A DNA stretch of 64,000 nt from contig NW_020312967.1 of assembly GCF_003265705.1 (NCBI RefSeq), positions 371,183-435,182 on the forward strand. The letters are read 5' to 3'. This document shows positions 22,660-34,028 of this stretch, one piece after another. This DNA comes from Callorhinus ursinus (taxonomy: Eukaryota; Chordata; Mammalia; Carnivora; Otariidae). Numbering within the stretch: position 1 is the first letter of the stretch; each line of letters opens with the position of its first letter. The translations under genes and the position numbers were made by a program. Under the pieces are notes generated by a model. That model made no database searches and had not been told where the DNA came from. It saw only the letters and a program-made list of their open reading frames with translations.

Positions 22660-23871
22660 TTACATTGTATATATATACCATATCTTCTTTATCCATTCAT
22701 CTGTTGATGGACATCTGGGCTCTTCCCATAGTTTGGCTATTGTGGACATTGCTGCTATAAACATTGGGGTGCACGTGCCCCTTCGGATCACTACATTTGT
22801 ATCTTTGGGGTAAATACCCAGTCGTGCAATTGCTGGGTTGTAGAGTAGCTCTATTTTCAACTTTTTGAGGAACCTCCATACTGTTTTCCAGAGTGGCTGC
22901 ACCAGCTTGCATTCCCACCAACAGTGTAGGAGGGTTCCCCTTTCTCCGCATCCCCGCCAATATCTGTCGTTTCCTGACTTGTTAATTTTAGCCATTCTGA
23001 CTGGTGTGAGGTGGTATCTCATTGAGGTTTTGATTTGGATTTCCCTGATGCCGAGCGATGTTGAGCACTTTTTCATGTGTCTGTTGGCCATTTGGATGTC
23101 TTCTTTGCAGAAATGTCTGTTCATGTCTTCTACCCATTTCTTGATTGGATCATTTGTTCTTTGGGTGTTGAGTTTGATAAGTTCTTTATAGATTTTGGAT
23201 AGTAGCCCTTCATCTGATATGTCATTTGCAAATATCTTCTCCCATTCTGTCGGTTGTCTTTTTGGTTTTGTCGACTGTTTCCTTTGCTGTGCAAAAGCTT
23301 TTATCTTGAAGTCCCAATAGTTCATTTTTGCCCTTGCTTCCCTTGCCTTTGGCGATGTTTCTAGGAAGAAGTTACTGCAGCCAAAGTCAAAGAGGTTGCT
23401 GTCTGTGTTCTCCTCAAGGATTTTGATGGATTCCTGTCTCACATTTAGGTCTTTCATCCATTTGGAGTCTATTTTTGTGTGTGGTGTAAGGAAACGGTCC
23501 AGTTTCTTTCTTCTGCATGTGGCTGTCCAATTTTCCCAACACCATTTGTTGAAGAGACTGTCTTTTTTCCATTGGACATTCTTTCCTGCTTTGTCGAAGA
23601 TGAGTTGACCATAGAGTTGAAGGTCCATTTCTGGGCTCTCTGTTCTGTTCCACTGATCTATGTGTCTGTTTTTGTGCCAGTACCATACTGCCTTGAGGAT
23701 TACAGCTTTGTAATAGAGCTTGAAGTCCGGAATTGTGATGCCACCAGGTTTGCTTTTCTTTTTCAACATTCCTCTGGCTATTCGGGGTCTCTTCTGGTTC
23801 CATACAAATTTTAGGATTATTTGTTCCATTTCTTTGAAAAAAAGTTGATGGTATTTTGATAGGGATTGCAT
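22660..23871 (-). pseudogene. L1 ORF2 C-terminal open frame (403 codons), dead
   Basis: The longest open frame in the window. It has typical ORF2 text such as [38 protein letters not shown] and [20 protein letters not shown] (the cysteine-bearing C-terminal segment: [21 protein letters not shown]). It covers the region downstream of the reverse transcriptase. The start is not a gene start; the frame opens after a frameshift. It closes at 22660 with TAA after WYIYTM. The sister copy at 17.9 kb reads on through MEYYSAIRK, so the stop is a G-to-T nonsense change. Confidence 0.9.
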
Positions 23872-23907
23872 TGAATGTGTAGATTGCTCTAGGTAGCGTA
23901 GGCATTT

Positions 23908-24433
23908 TCACAATATTTGTTCTTCCATCCGTGAGCATGGAACGTTTTTCCATTTCTTTGTGTCTTCCTCAATTTCTTTAATGAGTATTCTGTAGTTTTC
24001 TGAGTACAGATTCTCTGCCTCTTTGGTTAGGTTTATTCCTAGGTATCTTATGTTTTTGGGTGCAATTTTAAATGGGATAGACTCCTTAATTTCTCGTTCT
24101 TCTGTCTTGGTGGTGGTGTATAGGAATGCCACTGATTTCTGTGCATTGATTTTATATCCTGCCACTTTACTGAATGCCTGTATGAGTTCTAGCAGTTTTG
24201 GGGTGGAGTCTTTTGGGTTTTCCACATAAAATATCATATCATCTGCAAAGAGTGAGAGTTTTGACTTCTTCTTTGCCGATTCGGATGCCTTTTATTTCTT
24301 TTTGTTGTCTGATTGCTGAGGTTAGGACTTGTTGTACTATGTTGAATAGCAGTGGTGATAGTGGACATCCCTGCCATGTTCCTGACCTTAGGGGAAAAGC
24401 TCTCAGTTTTTCCCCATAGACTATGATATTCAC
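23908..24433 (-). pseudogene. L1 ORF2 reverse transcriptase fragments, frameshifted
   Basis: Two overlapping minus-strand frames together cover the reverse transcriptase centre. 24433-24239 carries [17 protein letters not shown] and [18 protein letters not shown]. 24237-23908 carries the continuation [19 protein letters not shown], preceded in the DNA by the LFADD catalytic box. An extra base in the run near 24258-24262 separates them. The catalytic box is intact at sequence level but the protein is not. Confidence 0.85.
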
Positions 24434-24852
24434 TGTGGGTTTTTCACAGATGGCTTTTATGATACTGAGGTATGTACCCTCTATCCCTACACTGTGAAGA
24501 GTTTAATTTGCTGGCATATAGTTGCTCATAATATATTCTGATAATTGTTTGTATTTCTCTGGTGTTGGTTGTGATTTCTCCTCTTTCATTCATGATTTTA
24601 TTTATTTGGGTCCTTTCTCTTTTCTTTTTGATAAGTCTGGCTGGGTGTTTATCAATCTTATTAATTCTTTCAAAGAACCAGCTGCTAGTTTCGTTGATCT
24701 GTTCTACCATTCTTTTGGTTTCTAGTTCATTGATTTCTGCTCTGATCTTTATTATTTCTCTTCTCCTGCTGGGTTTAGGTTTTATTTGCTGTTCTTTTTC
24801 CAGCTCCTTTAGGTGTAGGGTTAGGTTGTGTTTGAGACTTTTCTTGTTTCTT

Positions 24853-25056
24853 TTCTTTTTTTTTTTAAAGATTTTATTTATTTATTTGACAGAGAGAGAG
24901 AGAGACAGTGAGAGAGACAGACTAGGGGGAGTGGGAGAGGGAGAAGCAGGCTTCCGCTGAGCATGGAGCCCGATGTGGGGCTCGATCCCAGGACCCTGGG
25001 ATCATGACCTGAGCCGAAGGCAGCCGCTTAACCAACTGAGCACCCAGGTGCCCCAC
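24853..25056 (-). mobile_element. CAN-SINE inserted in the L1
   Basis: The SINE interrupts L1 ORF2. The duplicated target tttcttgtttctt lies on each side (24840-24852 and 25058-25070), and the L1 text continues seamlessly (gagactt...cttaagaaagg) once the SINE is ignored. It therefore post-dates the L1. Confidence 0.97.
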
Positions 25057-25439
25057 CTTTCTTGTTTCTTAAGAAAGGTTTGTATTGCTATATACTTTCC
25101 TCTTAGGACTGCCTTTGCTGCATCCCAAAGATTTTGAACAGTTGTGTTTTCATTTTCATTTGTTTCCATGAGTTTTCTTAAATTTCCTGGTTGACCCATT
25201 CATTCTTTAGTAGGATGCTCTTTAGCCTGCATGTATTTGAGTTCTTTCTGACTTTCCTCTTGTGATTGAGTTCTAGCTTCAAAGCATTGTGGTCTGAAAA
25301 TACGCAGGAAATGATCCCAGTCTTTTGGTACCGGTTAAGACCTGATTTGTGACCCAGGATGTGATCTATTCTGGAGAATGTTCCATGTGCACTAGAGAAG
25401 AATGTGTACTCTGTTGTAAAGCCCAGACTCTTAACCACC

Positions 25440-27794
25440 TTTATAACTGTGCAAAAAACTAAGGAAGGAAAATTCTTCTAAATCTTGCACTTAATAAAAG
25501 TATAATTTATATTATTCTATAATTAACCTGAATGCATACCTACTTCATCTAAAATAATAATATCACAGTATCAGCCAACCAACAATTAGCTCTGTTTTGT
25601 GGTAAGTTTTGGTTTCTCAGTGATGGCTCACATATGACAGTCTGTATATTTTATTTTTTAATCTTAAGGTTAAGAAATTGAGCAAAGCATGTTTATCCTA
25701 TTTCTTCTGAAGGTAAAAAGTAATTTCTGAGGCACTAAATACAAATGATTGGCCAATCACTTATAGAAGAGGAACCTCCCCTATCAGATTCTATAATCAC
25801 ATCTGGTTTTGGAGAAAAAAAAAAATCTCTGTTTAAAGAAACATTTTCCTATTAATATCTAAGGTTCAAGACTCCTTAGGTATGAAATGAAGTCCTGAAT
25901 GGGGTTTGGCTAGAATTATTTAAATAATTATTTGCTTTTAAATCAAAAGTGTAAGGATTTGAAAGTAATTTCAAGGGATGGCTGTCAGTGGCTGTCAAAC
26001 ACTTTATGGACATGGAACTTAAATTTTCATAGCATTTCATTTCATAGAATTTTTATGTCAAGACCAACCAAAAATAGGGTGATAATTCATCTAGTTTGTA
26101 TCATTAGAAGTCTTTTCTAAGACATATGCTCATAAGATGATTACAATTTTGAATCATGACATGAAATAGATGATTCATAAATTACACATGTATCTGCATT
26201 GTTACAAAATTGTTTTGCACTTTCTATGTACATAAGGTATTCTCAGTGTCCATAACCTACATTTCATTTTCAAAAGAAGCCAAAGTTTCAAAAAGAAGCC
26301 ATGCATACCTTATCTTCATAGAGAGTTCATACGCATCCATTTATGTCTGCAATAAAGAAGGTGATAACAAATGAAAAAAAAAAAACCAATAAAGAAAACT
26401 ACAAGTTTCTTATTTCCTTCTGGCCCCATGTAGTTACCCAGGTAAAGGGCTTTGTATAGCAGCAAGAATTGAATTCAATAGGCCTGTGTACTGTGAAATT
26501 TAGGATTAGAAATGAATTTAGGAAGACATCTGCTTTCAAGGGAATCTCATCCCTTCACTGTCCTAAACTTATGGCGTTTTCTGGCTGCCGTGTTCACCCT
26601 GTTTTTCCCCGGAGGACATTATTACTCTTCCTTCATGCCTGAAAAAGGAGAGTGGGTCACCAATTTTTGGTGTAAGTATTCCGGTTTTGAGAATCAGCTG
26701 AAGTTTGTGGTCACTTTCCCTAACAAAAGTATATGTAATTAAAGATATAATTGTTTATAAGTGATATTATGGCTCACATCTGTGGATCTCAAATTTCAAC
26801 TTTAGGTAGATCACATTTATTCTTGGTCTTTGCAGATACTGTATCATTATTTGTATTATTTAGAAGACAAAAGTGGGATCTAAGTGGAATTATTTCAAGC
26901 AAAAGTACAAAAAATTTGAATTTCATGATATACATGTATGTAATTTCATTATACATAAAATTTCACTATACATAAAGTCTTATTCTATATTAAGTGCACT
27001 GGAGGTTTCACGAGCTCATTGAGTTGTAGCTGGAGGGTCCTTAGCAGGTGAGGTGGAAGTATGGATTATGGTGGACATAGCGCAGTTGTTTGACATGGAT
27101 GTTTTAAAGGTGGTGATGGAAAGGTCTAGGGTTTGTTCGTGAGATGGGTAATTGAAGAGGAATAGAGGATAATATTATTTTAGGTTAGAAAATCAAGAAA
27201 CTGAGGTCAGGGCATTACTTCGTTCATCCATATGGATTTTGAAGTGACTGAGAAGTGCTAACAGGTGTAGCGGTTGAAAGCCAGGGGAATGACAAGATGT
27301 TGGTTGATGGCAGCAACAAGATGAGGTAGTGGGTGGTAGAACCAGATGGTACAGACTTTAAAGATCTGTTTTTTTGTTTTGTTTTGTTTTGTTTTTATTT
27401 TTGTTTATTTGTTTCTGATGGAGGAAAAAGAAATAGTTTGGAAGTGGCAATGGGGAAGAAGAACAACAACTACTAATTTCTTGTGACCAAGGTGTATGGG
27501 TTATGAAAGTAAAGTATTTCTACTCAAGAGCAGTATTCTTAGGGAACAGCCAGGTTTCAGTTAACAAAACAATAACTCACCTTAATGAGTAGTTAAGATG
27601 TGTCAAGCTTTGTTCTCAGTGTTTTATAAGAAGATTAAAGGCATGCTCAGTAGGGTTTAAAATGGAAGGGATTTGTAGATCTCATATTAGGACTCAGTGA
27701 AAGGGTTTGTGAGGGAGGAAAGGATGATTGGATCATATTGGGTAGTATATGCCTATGGGGATAAAAGCCCTTAAGACTTGTACTTGTTACTCAA
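25440..27794. other. Unclassified, no gene seen
   Basis: AT-rich at 25440-26990, with a 17-bp tandem repeat (26942-26958, 26959-26975, one mismatch). 27000-27790 has a different, purine-rich texture that could be an old transposon I cannot assign, with a (TTTTG)n run at 27371-27400. Open frames (26512-26742, 76 codons) show no domain. Confidence 0.4.
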
Positions 27795-27955
27795 AGTGGG
27801 GTTCATGGAACTGCAGAGTCAACATCACCTAGGAGAGTTATTAGAAGTGTAGAATTTTATGTCTCTTCTTAGACTGACTGAACCAGAACTGCATTCATAA
27901 AATGTATTCCCCAGTGATGGATATGCACATTAAAGTGTGGGAGGCATTGCTTTAA
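27795..27955 (+). mobile_element. MER5A-like hAT-Charlie fragment
   Basis: actcaaagtggggttcatgg, 'agagtcaacatcacctaggagagttattagaag' and, after an internal segment, 'ccccagtgatggatatgcacatta' follow the pattern of MER5A ('ttctcaa... aatcacctggggagctt...'). This is a short non-autonomous DNA transposon. It is strongly diverged. Confidence 0.5.
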
Positions 27956-27959
27956 AGGA

Positions 27960-29124
27960 TTAATTGGTCTTTCAATTAAGAGGAATAACCTAATAAGAAT
28001 TAGGAATTTAGAGGATGAGATTTTAGGGAGACTTATGAGAATACATGTCCACTTTTAAGAAACTTGTAAGTAAATCTTTGTGCATATGATGTCAGTATGT
28101 GCTGGGTACAAATAAAGGCATAACAGAAGCATATTATGGTGAGTTGACTTGAACATAGGCTGCCACTCCAAGGAAACTACTGATTCATTGGTAGTTGGCA
28201 TTTACATGGACATCTCCCCCAGCTACAACAACACTACTCATTTGCTTTGTGGTTTGAGTGAGTGAGTGTGCTGGACTTGAGTAGAAATTTCCAAGGTGAA
28301 AGAAAACTGCCTATATGAAACTCTGACAATAATTAAAGGCTTGAAAATATTATGATAACCATTATCTTGTTTCTTTTCTCTACTTATCTCATCATTTAAA
28401 CTTATTTTAGGAACAGCCTCTCTGAGCCTAGAGAACAGAATAAAGATTTGCCTTAGATTAACTTTTGTTTTTAGGGTATCTAACACAGTATTTAGCCATT
28501 ATGGATACTTGATGGATATTTGCTTATAAAAACAGAAAAAAAGAAATTGTGGAATGCTTTCTATCTGTGCCAAAAGCATACCTCAAAATCTTTATATATA
28601 ATCTGATAGTGTAGCTAATAAAAATGAAATAATTCTGATTTCTTTGCAAGGAATTACATCGTGATGAGATATTACAGTTAGATTCGTAAGATGAAGATAC
28701 CAGACAAACCCACTACTGTATTAGGAAGTCCTTTTAGACCTTAAGAAATGCCAAATTGACTTTTAATTACTTGGACAATTACTGAAAATCATATAATCTT
28801 TGATTATTTTGGAATATGGATGATACTCTCCGGTTTTCTAGGAGCAAGATGATTTAAGATTTGGAAGGTGGCACATTTAATCAGAGGCTAATCCATTTTA
28901 TATAAAATTGAGTAAGAATGTAGGAAAATGGAAATTTCTCAGTTACTTACAGCTACTAGAATTTAAATTATTTGAAAATAAATACATGTGACTCAATGAC
29001 ACAAGTGTACTCCTTTTCAAGAAAGAAACATTTGTTAAATTAAAAATCCTAGTGATTATGAGACAATGAAAGATAGTGAGTTTAATCCAAGAAAAGGAAG
29101 TGCTAAAATTTATTAAACACAGTT
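27960..29124. other. Unclassified, no gene seen
   Basis: No recognisable repeat or exon. Confidence 0.45.
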
Positions 29125-29612
29125 TGATAGATTGCATCAGTGGCCCCAATTAATTGCTTCCCTCTATCATGCTGTTTGTCCTGTATTTTTGTGGTCCCTC
29201 CTACTCTGACTCTGAGCTTGACTAAATGACTTGGTCAGTGGGATGCTATGCTACACAACACTTAGAAATGTGCATGATTGGGCTTGCTTTCTCTCCATCT
29301 TCTGCCTTCATCATGAGAAAGTGCCTGGGATAGCCTGATGGAGGATGACATGGAATAGAGTTGAGTCAGCCCAGTTGTCCCAGTGGAGGCTCAGACCTGT
29401 GAGAGAGCCCAGCCAAGTTTAGCAATGTGGCGTAGTCAACCCAAAGCTGGCAACTGACCATAGGTGAGCTCTGCCATTCACAGCTCAGATGAGCAGAATA
29501 CCTAACCAATTAAAAGAATAATGAGCAAAAATAAATACTTATTTTTGTATGTACCTGACATTTTGTGGTTGTTTGTTATGCAGTACTATCATGGCAATAG
29601 ACAGCTGATATA
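29125..29612 (+). mobile_element. MLT-like solo LTR (ERVL-MaLR type), degenerate
   Basis: Reads like an MLT-class LTR in sense: 'tggtccctcctactctgactctgagcttgactaaatgacttggtcagtgggatg' near 29191, 'ggcttgctttctctccatcttctgcc' near 29280, 'tggaggctcagacctgtgagagagcccag' near 29384, and a terminus 'gtggttgtttgttatgcagtactatcatggcaatagacagctgata' near 29565. It is an old LTR of an extinct endogenous retrovirus-like element, with no internal region nearby and no coding content. The exact subfamily is uncertain. Confidence 0.6.
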
Positions 29613-30062
29613 AAGAAAGGAATAGCATCCTACAGTTTATTTGCAAGATATTACACTTGTGTTTTGGTTTGTGTTCAGAAATTACACACACACACACACA
29701 CATTCAAATGCAAGCACATGGATTCAGGCTGAGTAAAATTCCATTAGAATATTTTTAAATGTGTGAAAATAAGGAATAATAGAGAACATGATAGAAGTGG
29801 GAAAGTGGTTTCAATGCATGCATAAAAGAGATGCCTATTTTCAGTGAGACTTTGGGCTTCACATTTGCTTATATTTGTGCTGGTATATACCTCCTATATG
29901 GGGAACTCTCCCAATAGTGTTATTTCTGTCATACATGACATATATGTATGCTAACGGAGTCCCACTTATAATGAGTCCAGTGTGTTCAAGCTGTAGTAAG
30001 ATCATTTGGTAATTATTGTTACTGATGTTATAAAATTGTACCTTAATGCTGATACGATGAAA
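29613..30062. other. Unclassified; short (AC)n at 29683-29702
   Basis: Apart from a ten-unit AC dinucleotide run, nothing is recognised. Confidence 0.5.
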
Positions 30063-30315
30063 ACAATAATAGCTAACACATATAGCATTTATTATATGCC
30101 AGGTACTAGTCTAAGTTTTTTATATATGTTAAATCATGTCATCCTCATAGGAATCCACTGTAGTAGCTACAGTGACTTTCACCATTGTTGATGAGGAATC
30201 TGAGGCACAGAGTGGTTGAGTGACTTGCTCAAGTTCACATAGGATAGTAATTGGTAGAGCTGGGATTTGAATCCAAGTAGTCTGACTGTAGATACCACAC
30301 TTGAACATGCTGCCT
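30063..30315 (-). mobile_element. MIR SINE, near full length
   Basis: Well-preserved reverse-complement MIR. Landmarks are atttattatatgccaggtac (30088), 'gttgatgaggaatctgaggcacagagtggttgagtgacttgctcaagttcacatag' (30186-30241) and 'ggtagagctgggatttgaatccaagtagtctgactgtag' (30253-30291). It is the best-kept MIR in the window. Confidence 0.9.
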
Positions 30316-30714
30316 TTCAAATTTGTATTAGGGATATCTTTTCATTTACTAAAAGGAACACCCAAGTGAGGAGAGAGCACAAGTGAGGAAGAGTAGTATC
30401 TGTTATATTTGCTCAATATAAGACTGTTCTTTTTTTCCTTCTAAGTAATTTAACTTAGAAAATGAAATAATTTTACATGCCTTTGGTAAGAGGTCACTGA
30501 TCAGGTTTCTTCAGGGTGATAATTCTTTCTTCTGTTTTTCTCACTGTTGTAGTTAGATGTGCTAATTTATATGGCTCATTTGTAATGTGTGATATAGCAG
30601 ATTGGGTAGGAATAATAGGTAGGAATACAAGAGGAATAATGAAAAGACATAAAGTAGTTAGGATTAAAACCTTAAATCTATGATGAGACTATGTTAGGGA
30701 TCTCATTCTTTAAC

Positions 30715-30868
30715 CCAGTAGTTCTCTATTTTTAGTACACATATGACTCATCCTGCAGAAATCTGGATTTCACCTTCAGAGAGAGTCTAGTTCAACATGT
30801 TGAGATAGGTGAAGAAATCTGCATTCACAAAGCACATCAAGGCAGTTCTTATGCACATAGCTCTGGAG
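30715..30868 (+). mobile_element. MER5A-like hAT-Charlie element
   Basis: Starts ccagtagttctctattttta and shows the imperfect inverted-repeat layout of MER5A, with 'gaagaaatctgcattcacaaagc' and 'aggcagttcttatgcacatag' in the right half. It directly abuts the next DNA-transposon relic. Confidence 0.55.
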
Positions 30869-30871
30869 CAG

Positions 30872-31058
30872 CACTGTCCAATAAAACTCTCTGTGGTGAT
30901 GGAAATGGAATGTCTATATCTGTGCCATCTACATTTAACACATGTTCAATTGAGGAACCAAAGTTTTAATTTTACTAAATTTAATCTTAATTTTAAGTAA
31001 TTTGAATTTCAATTGTAATAACCACATGTGGCTAGTAGCTTTTGTATTGGACAGCTTT
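30872..31058 (+). mobile_element. MER3-family hAT-Charlie element
   Basis: Begins cactgtccaataaaactctc and ends 'aaccacatgtggctagtagcttttgtattggacagc'. The two ends (ctgtccaata and tattggacag) are terminal inverted repeats, typical of MER3-related Charlie elements. It is non-coding. Confidence 0.7.
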
Positions 31059-31061
31059 AGA

Positions 31062-31215
31062 GTAGGGGTCAGCAAATAATGCCCATTTATTTACATATTG
31101 TTTATGGTTGGTTTCACTGTACAAGAGCCAAGTTGAATAGTTGTAACAGATACCATATGGCTTGCAAGGCCAAAAATATTTACTATCTTTTCCTTTACAG
31201 AAAGGGTTTTCCATT
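31062..31215 (+). mobile_element. hAT-type non-autonomous DNA transposon relic
   Basis: taggggtcagcaaataatgc, 'tttacatattgtttatggttggtttcactgtacaag', 'gttgaatagttgtaacagataccatatggcttgcaaggcc' and 'aaatatttactatc...cctttacagaaag' follow a common mammalian hAT element whose ends read 'aggggt(c/t)(a/g)gcaaact'. The family name is not certain to me. Confidence 0.65.
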
Positions 31216-31469
31216 TCCTGGTTTGGAGAGAAAGGAAACAATGCTCTGTAATCAGGGTTTTCTTTTGAAGGTAATGGGGAAGCAAAGAGATTTTTTTTTA
31301 TAGGAGGTTGTGAATGGGTTGAATAATTTTATCTATTTTGCAAGGTGCTATCATGGGCAGTTTTGGTATATTTTATTAGAATCACAATAATCAAGACTTC
31401 AAATAACTGATATTTCAGACATTGCTTTTTTTCATGTCTTGGTATTCTTGGGCATATGTATAAGATTTT

Positions 31470-31582
31470 TTAAAAAAAGATTTTACTTTTAAGTAATCTC
31501 TACACCCACCGTGGGGCTCAGACCTACAAATCTGAGATCAAGAGTTGCACACTCCAGCAACTGAGGCAGCCACATGCCCCCG
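31470..31582 (-). mobile_element. Short CAN-SINE (SINEC2-like)
   Basis: Complement of the short subtype: 'aagattttacttttaagtaatctctacacccaccgtggggctcagacc' and 'gagatcaagagttgcacactcc'. It is flanked by tatgtataagatttt and tatatataagatttt (31455-31469 and 31583-31597, one mismatch). It lies inside the old L1M 5'UTR. Confidence 0.92.
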
Positions 31583-32480
31583 TATATATAAGATTTTGAA
31601 AATTGTCTTAAGGGCTTTGCCAATTCTATCATCTCCATAATTTTGGATCTATTTATATTGGTTGATTTTTCTCCTGGAGAGAGGTTGGATTTTCCTCCTT
31701 TTTTGTAAGCCTACTTATTTTTCATTTGGTGTTGACATTGTGACTTACTTTTTTGAGTGCTTGATTTTGTTAGATTCCTTTAAAGAGTGTTGGGCTTTGT
31801 TTTGGCATTTAACTTGGAATTAATTCTATCCTTTTGAGGCTTACTCTTAAGCTTTATAACGTTAGTTCTGGTAGTCTTTGTTCAAGGGCCATTTTAGCCC
31901 CACTAGTAAGGTAAGACACTTCTGAAGACTCTACCTTAGACCCTGCGTATTATGTAGTCTCTCTACTCTGGCAGGTGAGATGCCAACTATTCTCCACTGT
32001 GTTTTGGCTCTGGGAATTGTTTGGCCTATTAATTTCCAGTTCTTTTTTTTTTTTTTCCTGAGGTCTCGTAAGTTTTCATCAACACATGTATGGATCAGTA
32101 CTCAGGGGCAGACACTAGAAAGGAACTCTCTTCAGGTCCCCAGAGCTCTTTGAGTAGTTTCTTCCCCTCCAGCACTGTGTCCTGCAAATTCTAGCTGCTT
32201 CAATTTTTTTGAACTCTGATCTTTGTTTCCTTAACTCAGGAAGACCTACCTGCTGGGCTCTGAGTTCCCCCATCTCTGCACTGCAGACTGAGAAATGCCT
32301 CCAGACAGAAAGCTGGGGCAATCATGGTGTTTGTTTAATTTGTTTCCCTTCACTCAGGAATCAGTTTCCTGTGCTGCTGATGTGTTGTTAATGTCTGAAA
32401 ACAGTTATTTCAAATGTTTTGTGTGTGTCTCTAAATGTTTATAGTGGGACAGCAGTTCCCATAAGTTAATTCTTCATGGG
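31583..32480 (-). mobile_element. L1M-class 5'UTR
   Basis: The plus strand matches, in order, the reverse complement of a mammal-wide L1M 5'UTR. Landmarks are 'ttgatttttctcctgg' (31660), 'gttgacattgtgacttac' (31732), 'gagtgttgggctttgttttgg' (31785), 'gccattttagccccactagtaaggtaagac' (31889), 'cagcactgtgtcctgcaaattctagctgc' (32170), 'ctctgcactgcagactgag' (32273) and 'caatcatggtgtttgtttaatttgtttccc' (32318). It then runs out at about 32480, near the element's 5' terminus. No ORF1 lies adjacent on the low side. Confidence 0.75.
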
Positions 32481-33864
32481 CAGAAATTAAAGTAAAGTAA
32501 TTAATATTTAAGTGGCTTAAAATATCTTTAATAACAAAATAAAATTAGTTTAAAACAGGAGCATGTATTTTTAAGTGTTTAATTATTTAGTTAAAACATT
32601 AATATAAAATTTAAATTATAAATTAAAAAAATTATAAACCTTTTAACCAAGTCAATAAGAAATTTTACATGTACAATTTGTTCCTCATTTTCCTTTTCAT
32701 ATTTATTCATGATCTGGAGGAGGAATACATTCTCTATTAATTCGAACTGTTCCTCAGCTTGAATGATTTGTCAAGGGAAAAAAATTCTTTCTATGGTTGT
32801 AGAAGGAACTATTCTTGTAAAACTAGCTGGTTCTCTGGCTGTTTTATAACAGTTCTTGAGTCTCTGGTGAATGTAGATGTTTTAGTAATTTCTTTTTATC
32901 AGTGAATCTCTTTAAAGTCTCATCAGCAAATCTATATTTTCCTGAGTGACTCACCTTTAACCTTCAAATCGATTCTAGTTATCATAATGGATGAATTATT
33001 ATTGGAGTTTTATGTCTTAGTTAGTCTGCCATCGTAGTTCAAGTTTGACCCTAGAAGCAAGTGTGAGAACTTTGGCAAGGCAGTCAAGTATAGCCCATAC
33101 TTCTCTTGCCTATTTGTCAAGAATTTCTAGAATATCTTCTCATACCTTTTTATATCATTAGCAGTTAGAAGCATAATTCCATAGTAATACTGTGACCTTT
33201 AATGTATCTTAAAAACCCTTTTAAGGTAACATTCAGTGTTTCAATGAAGTGTTTTAAGCATAATTAACATGTTCTCTAGATGGAAAAAGATGTTTAGTCA
33301 TTGTTTCAGCCACCCTGATTTATTTTCTCCTTGGCATTTTGAAGGCGAAAAAAAATGATGAGATATATAATAAAAACAAATTTCTATTTTGTTGATTGAT
33401 GGAGGTTTGTCAGTTTAAGGCCTATCTCTTAGCCAACTGAAAAGGATGGAACCTTCTGTGAAAGGGATACTGCAGCTGAAATAGATCAATGAATTGGAGA
33501 CTAACGGTTCAATTAAGATGCTGAAGTCTGAGATTGGACACCAGTGTGAGCTTATAAATCTTACAGCTGCTATATTATTGCAGCAATGTTCCTACTGAGG
33601 AACACTGAAAGGAGGGGGAAAATAAGATACAGTACAGGAGAGAACAGATCATGGAATGGTCATGAAGAGTTTAAGAACCAGAGGAATGATAGAAACCCAC
33701 TTCAATCTAACTTAATTCACTGAAATCTCAGCTGACCTGAAATGACTATTGAGACAATGTATTTAATTTGAGATAATGTATTCCACAGGGTAGACATCTG
33801 TAGAATACTCTGTTGGATGTCACTTATGAAACTAATGTTTATAATATAATAGCATTATATACTA
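32481..33864. other. Unclassified, no gene seen
   Basis: Very AT-rich at 32500-32660. Otherwise no recognisable repeat, exon or RNA gene. Confidence 0.45.
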
Positions 33865-33881
33865 CCACTTTTTCAATTTTT

Positions 33882-34011
33882 GTTTTTGTTTTTTTAAGTA
33901 GGTTCCATGCTGGGCGTGCAGCCCAATGCATGCCTTGAACTCATAAACCTGAGATTAAGACCTGAGCTGAAATCAAGGGTTGGATGCTTAATTGAGCCAC
34001 CCAGGCACCCC
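33882..34011 (-). mobile_element. Diverged CAN-SINE, shortened
   Basis: tttaagtaggttccatgctg, 'gcagcccaatgcatgccttgaactcataaacctgagattaagacctgagctgaaatcaag' and a clean head 'gagccacccaggcacccc'. The body resembles a short, old subtype. Candidate duplication ccactttttcaattttt / ccacttttacagtttta (33865-33881, 34012-34028) has three mismatches, in keeping with age. Confidence 0.85.
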
Positions 34012-34028
34012 CCACTTTTACAGTTTTA

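Larger units (their letters stand above)
22353..25435 (-). mobile_element. Carnivore L1: 3'UTR and ORF2, internally deleted, 5'-truncated
   Basis: The most recent large L1 in the window. From the 3' end it holds part of the 3'UTR (22353-22640) and the ORF2 C-terminal domain and part of the reverse transcriptase including the LFADD catalytic motif (complement of about 24230-24250). After an internal deletion at about 24505, upstream ORF2 follows, up to the endonuclease C-terminus (SDHNALKLE near 25275). It breaks off at about 25435, before ORF1. A CAN-SINE splits it at 24853-25056. No poly-A tail is seen at the 3' edge and no target-site duplication was found. ORF2 carries frameshifts and a premature stop, so it is inactive. 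Confidence 0.95.

Noticed and set aside
22660..23871. 403-codon open frame as a host gene
   Set aside because: Its text ([31 protein letters not shown]) is L1 ORF2, it continues in L1 3'UTR and it has no host promoter or introns.
29125..29612. Endogenous retrovirus with genes
   Set aside because: Only an LTR-like relic is present; no gag, pol or env text and no primer-binding site could be seen.
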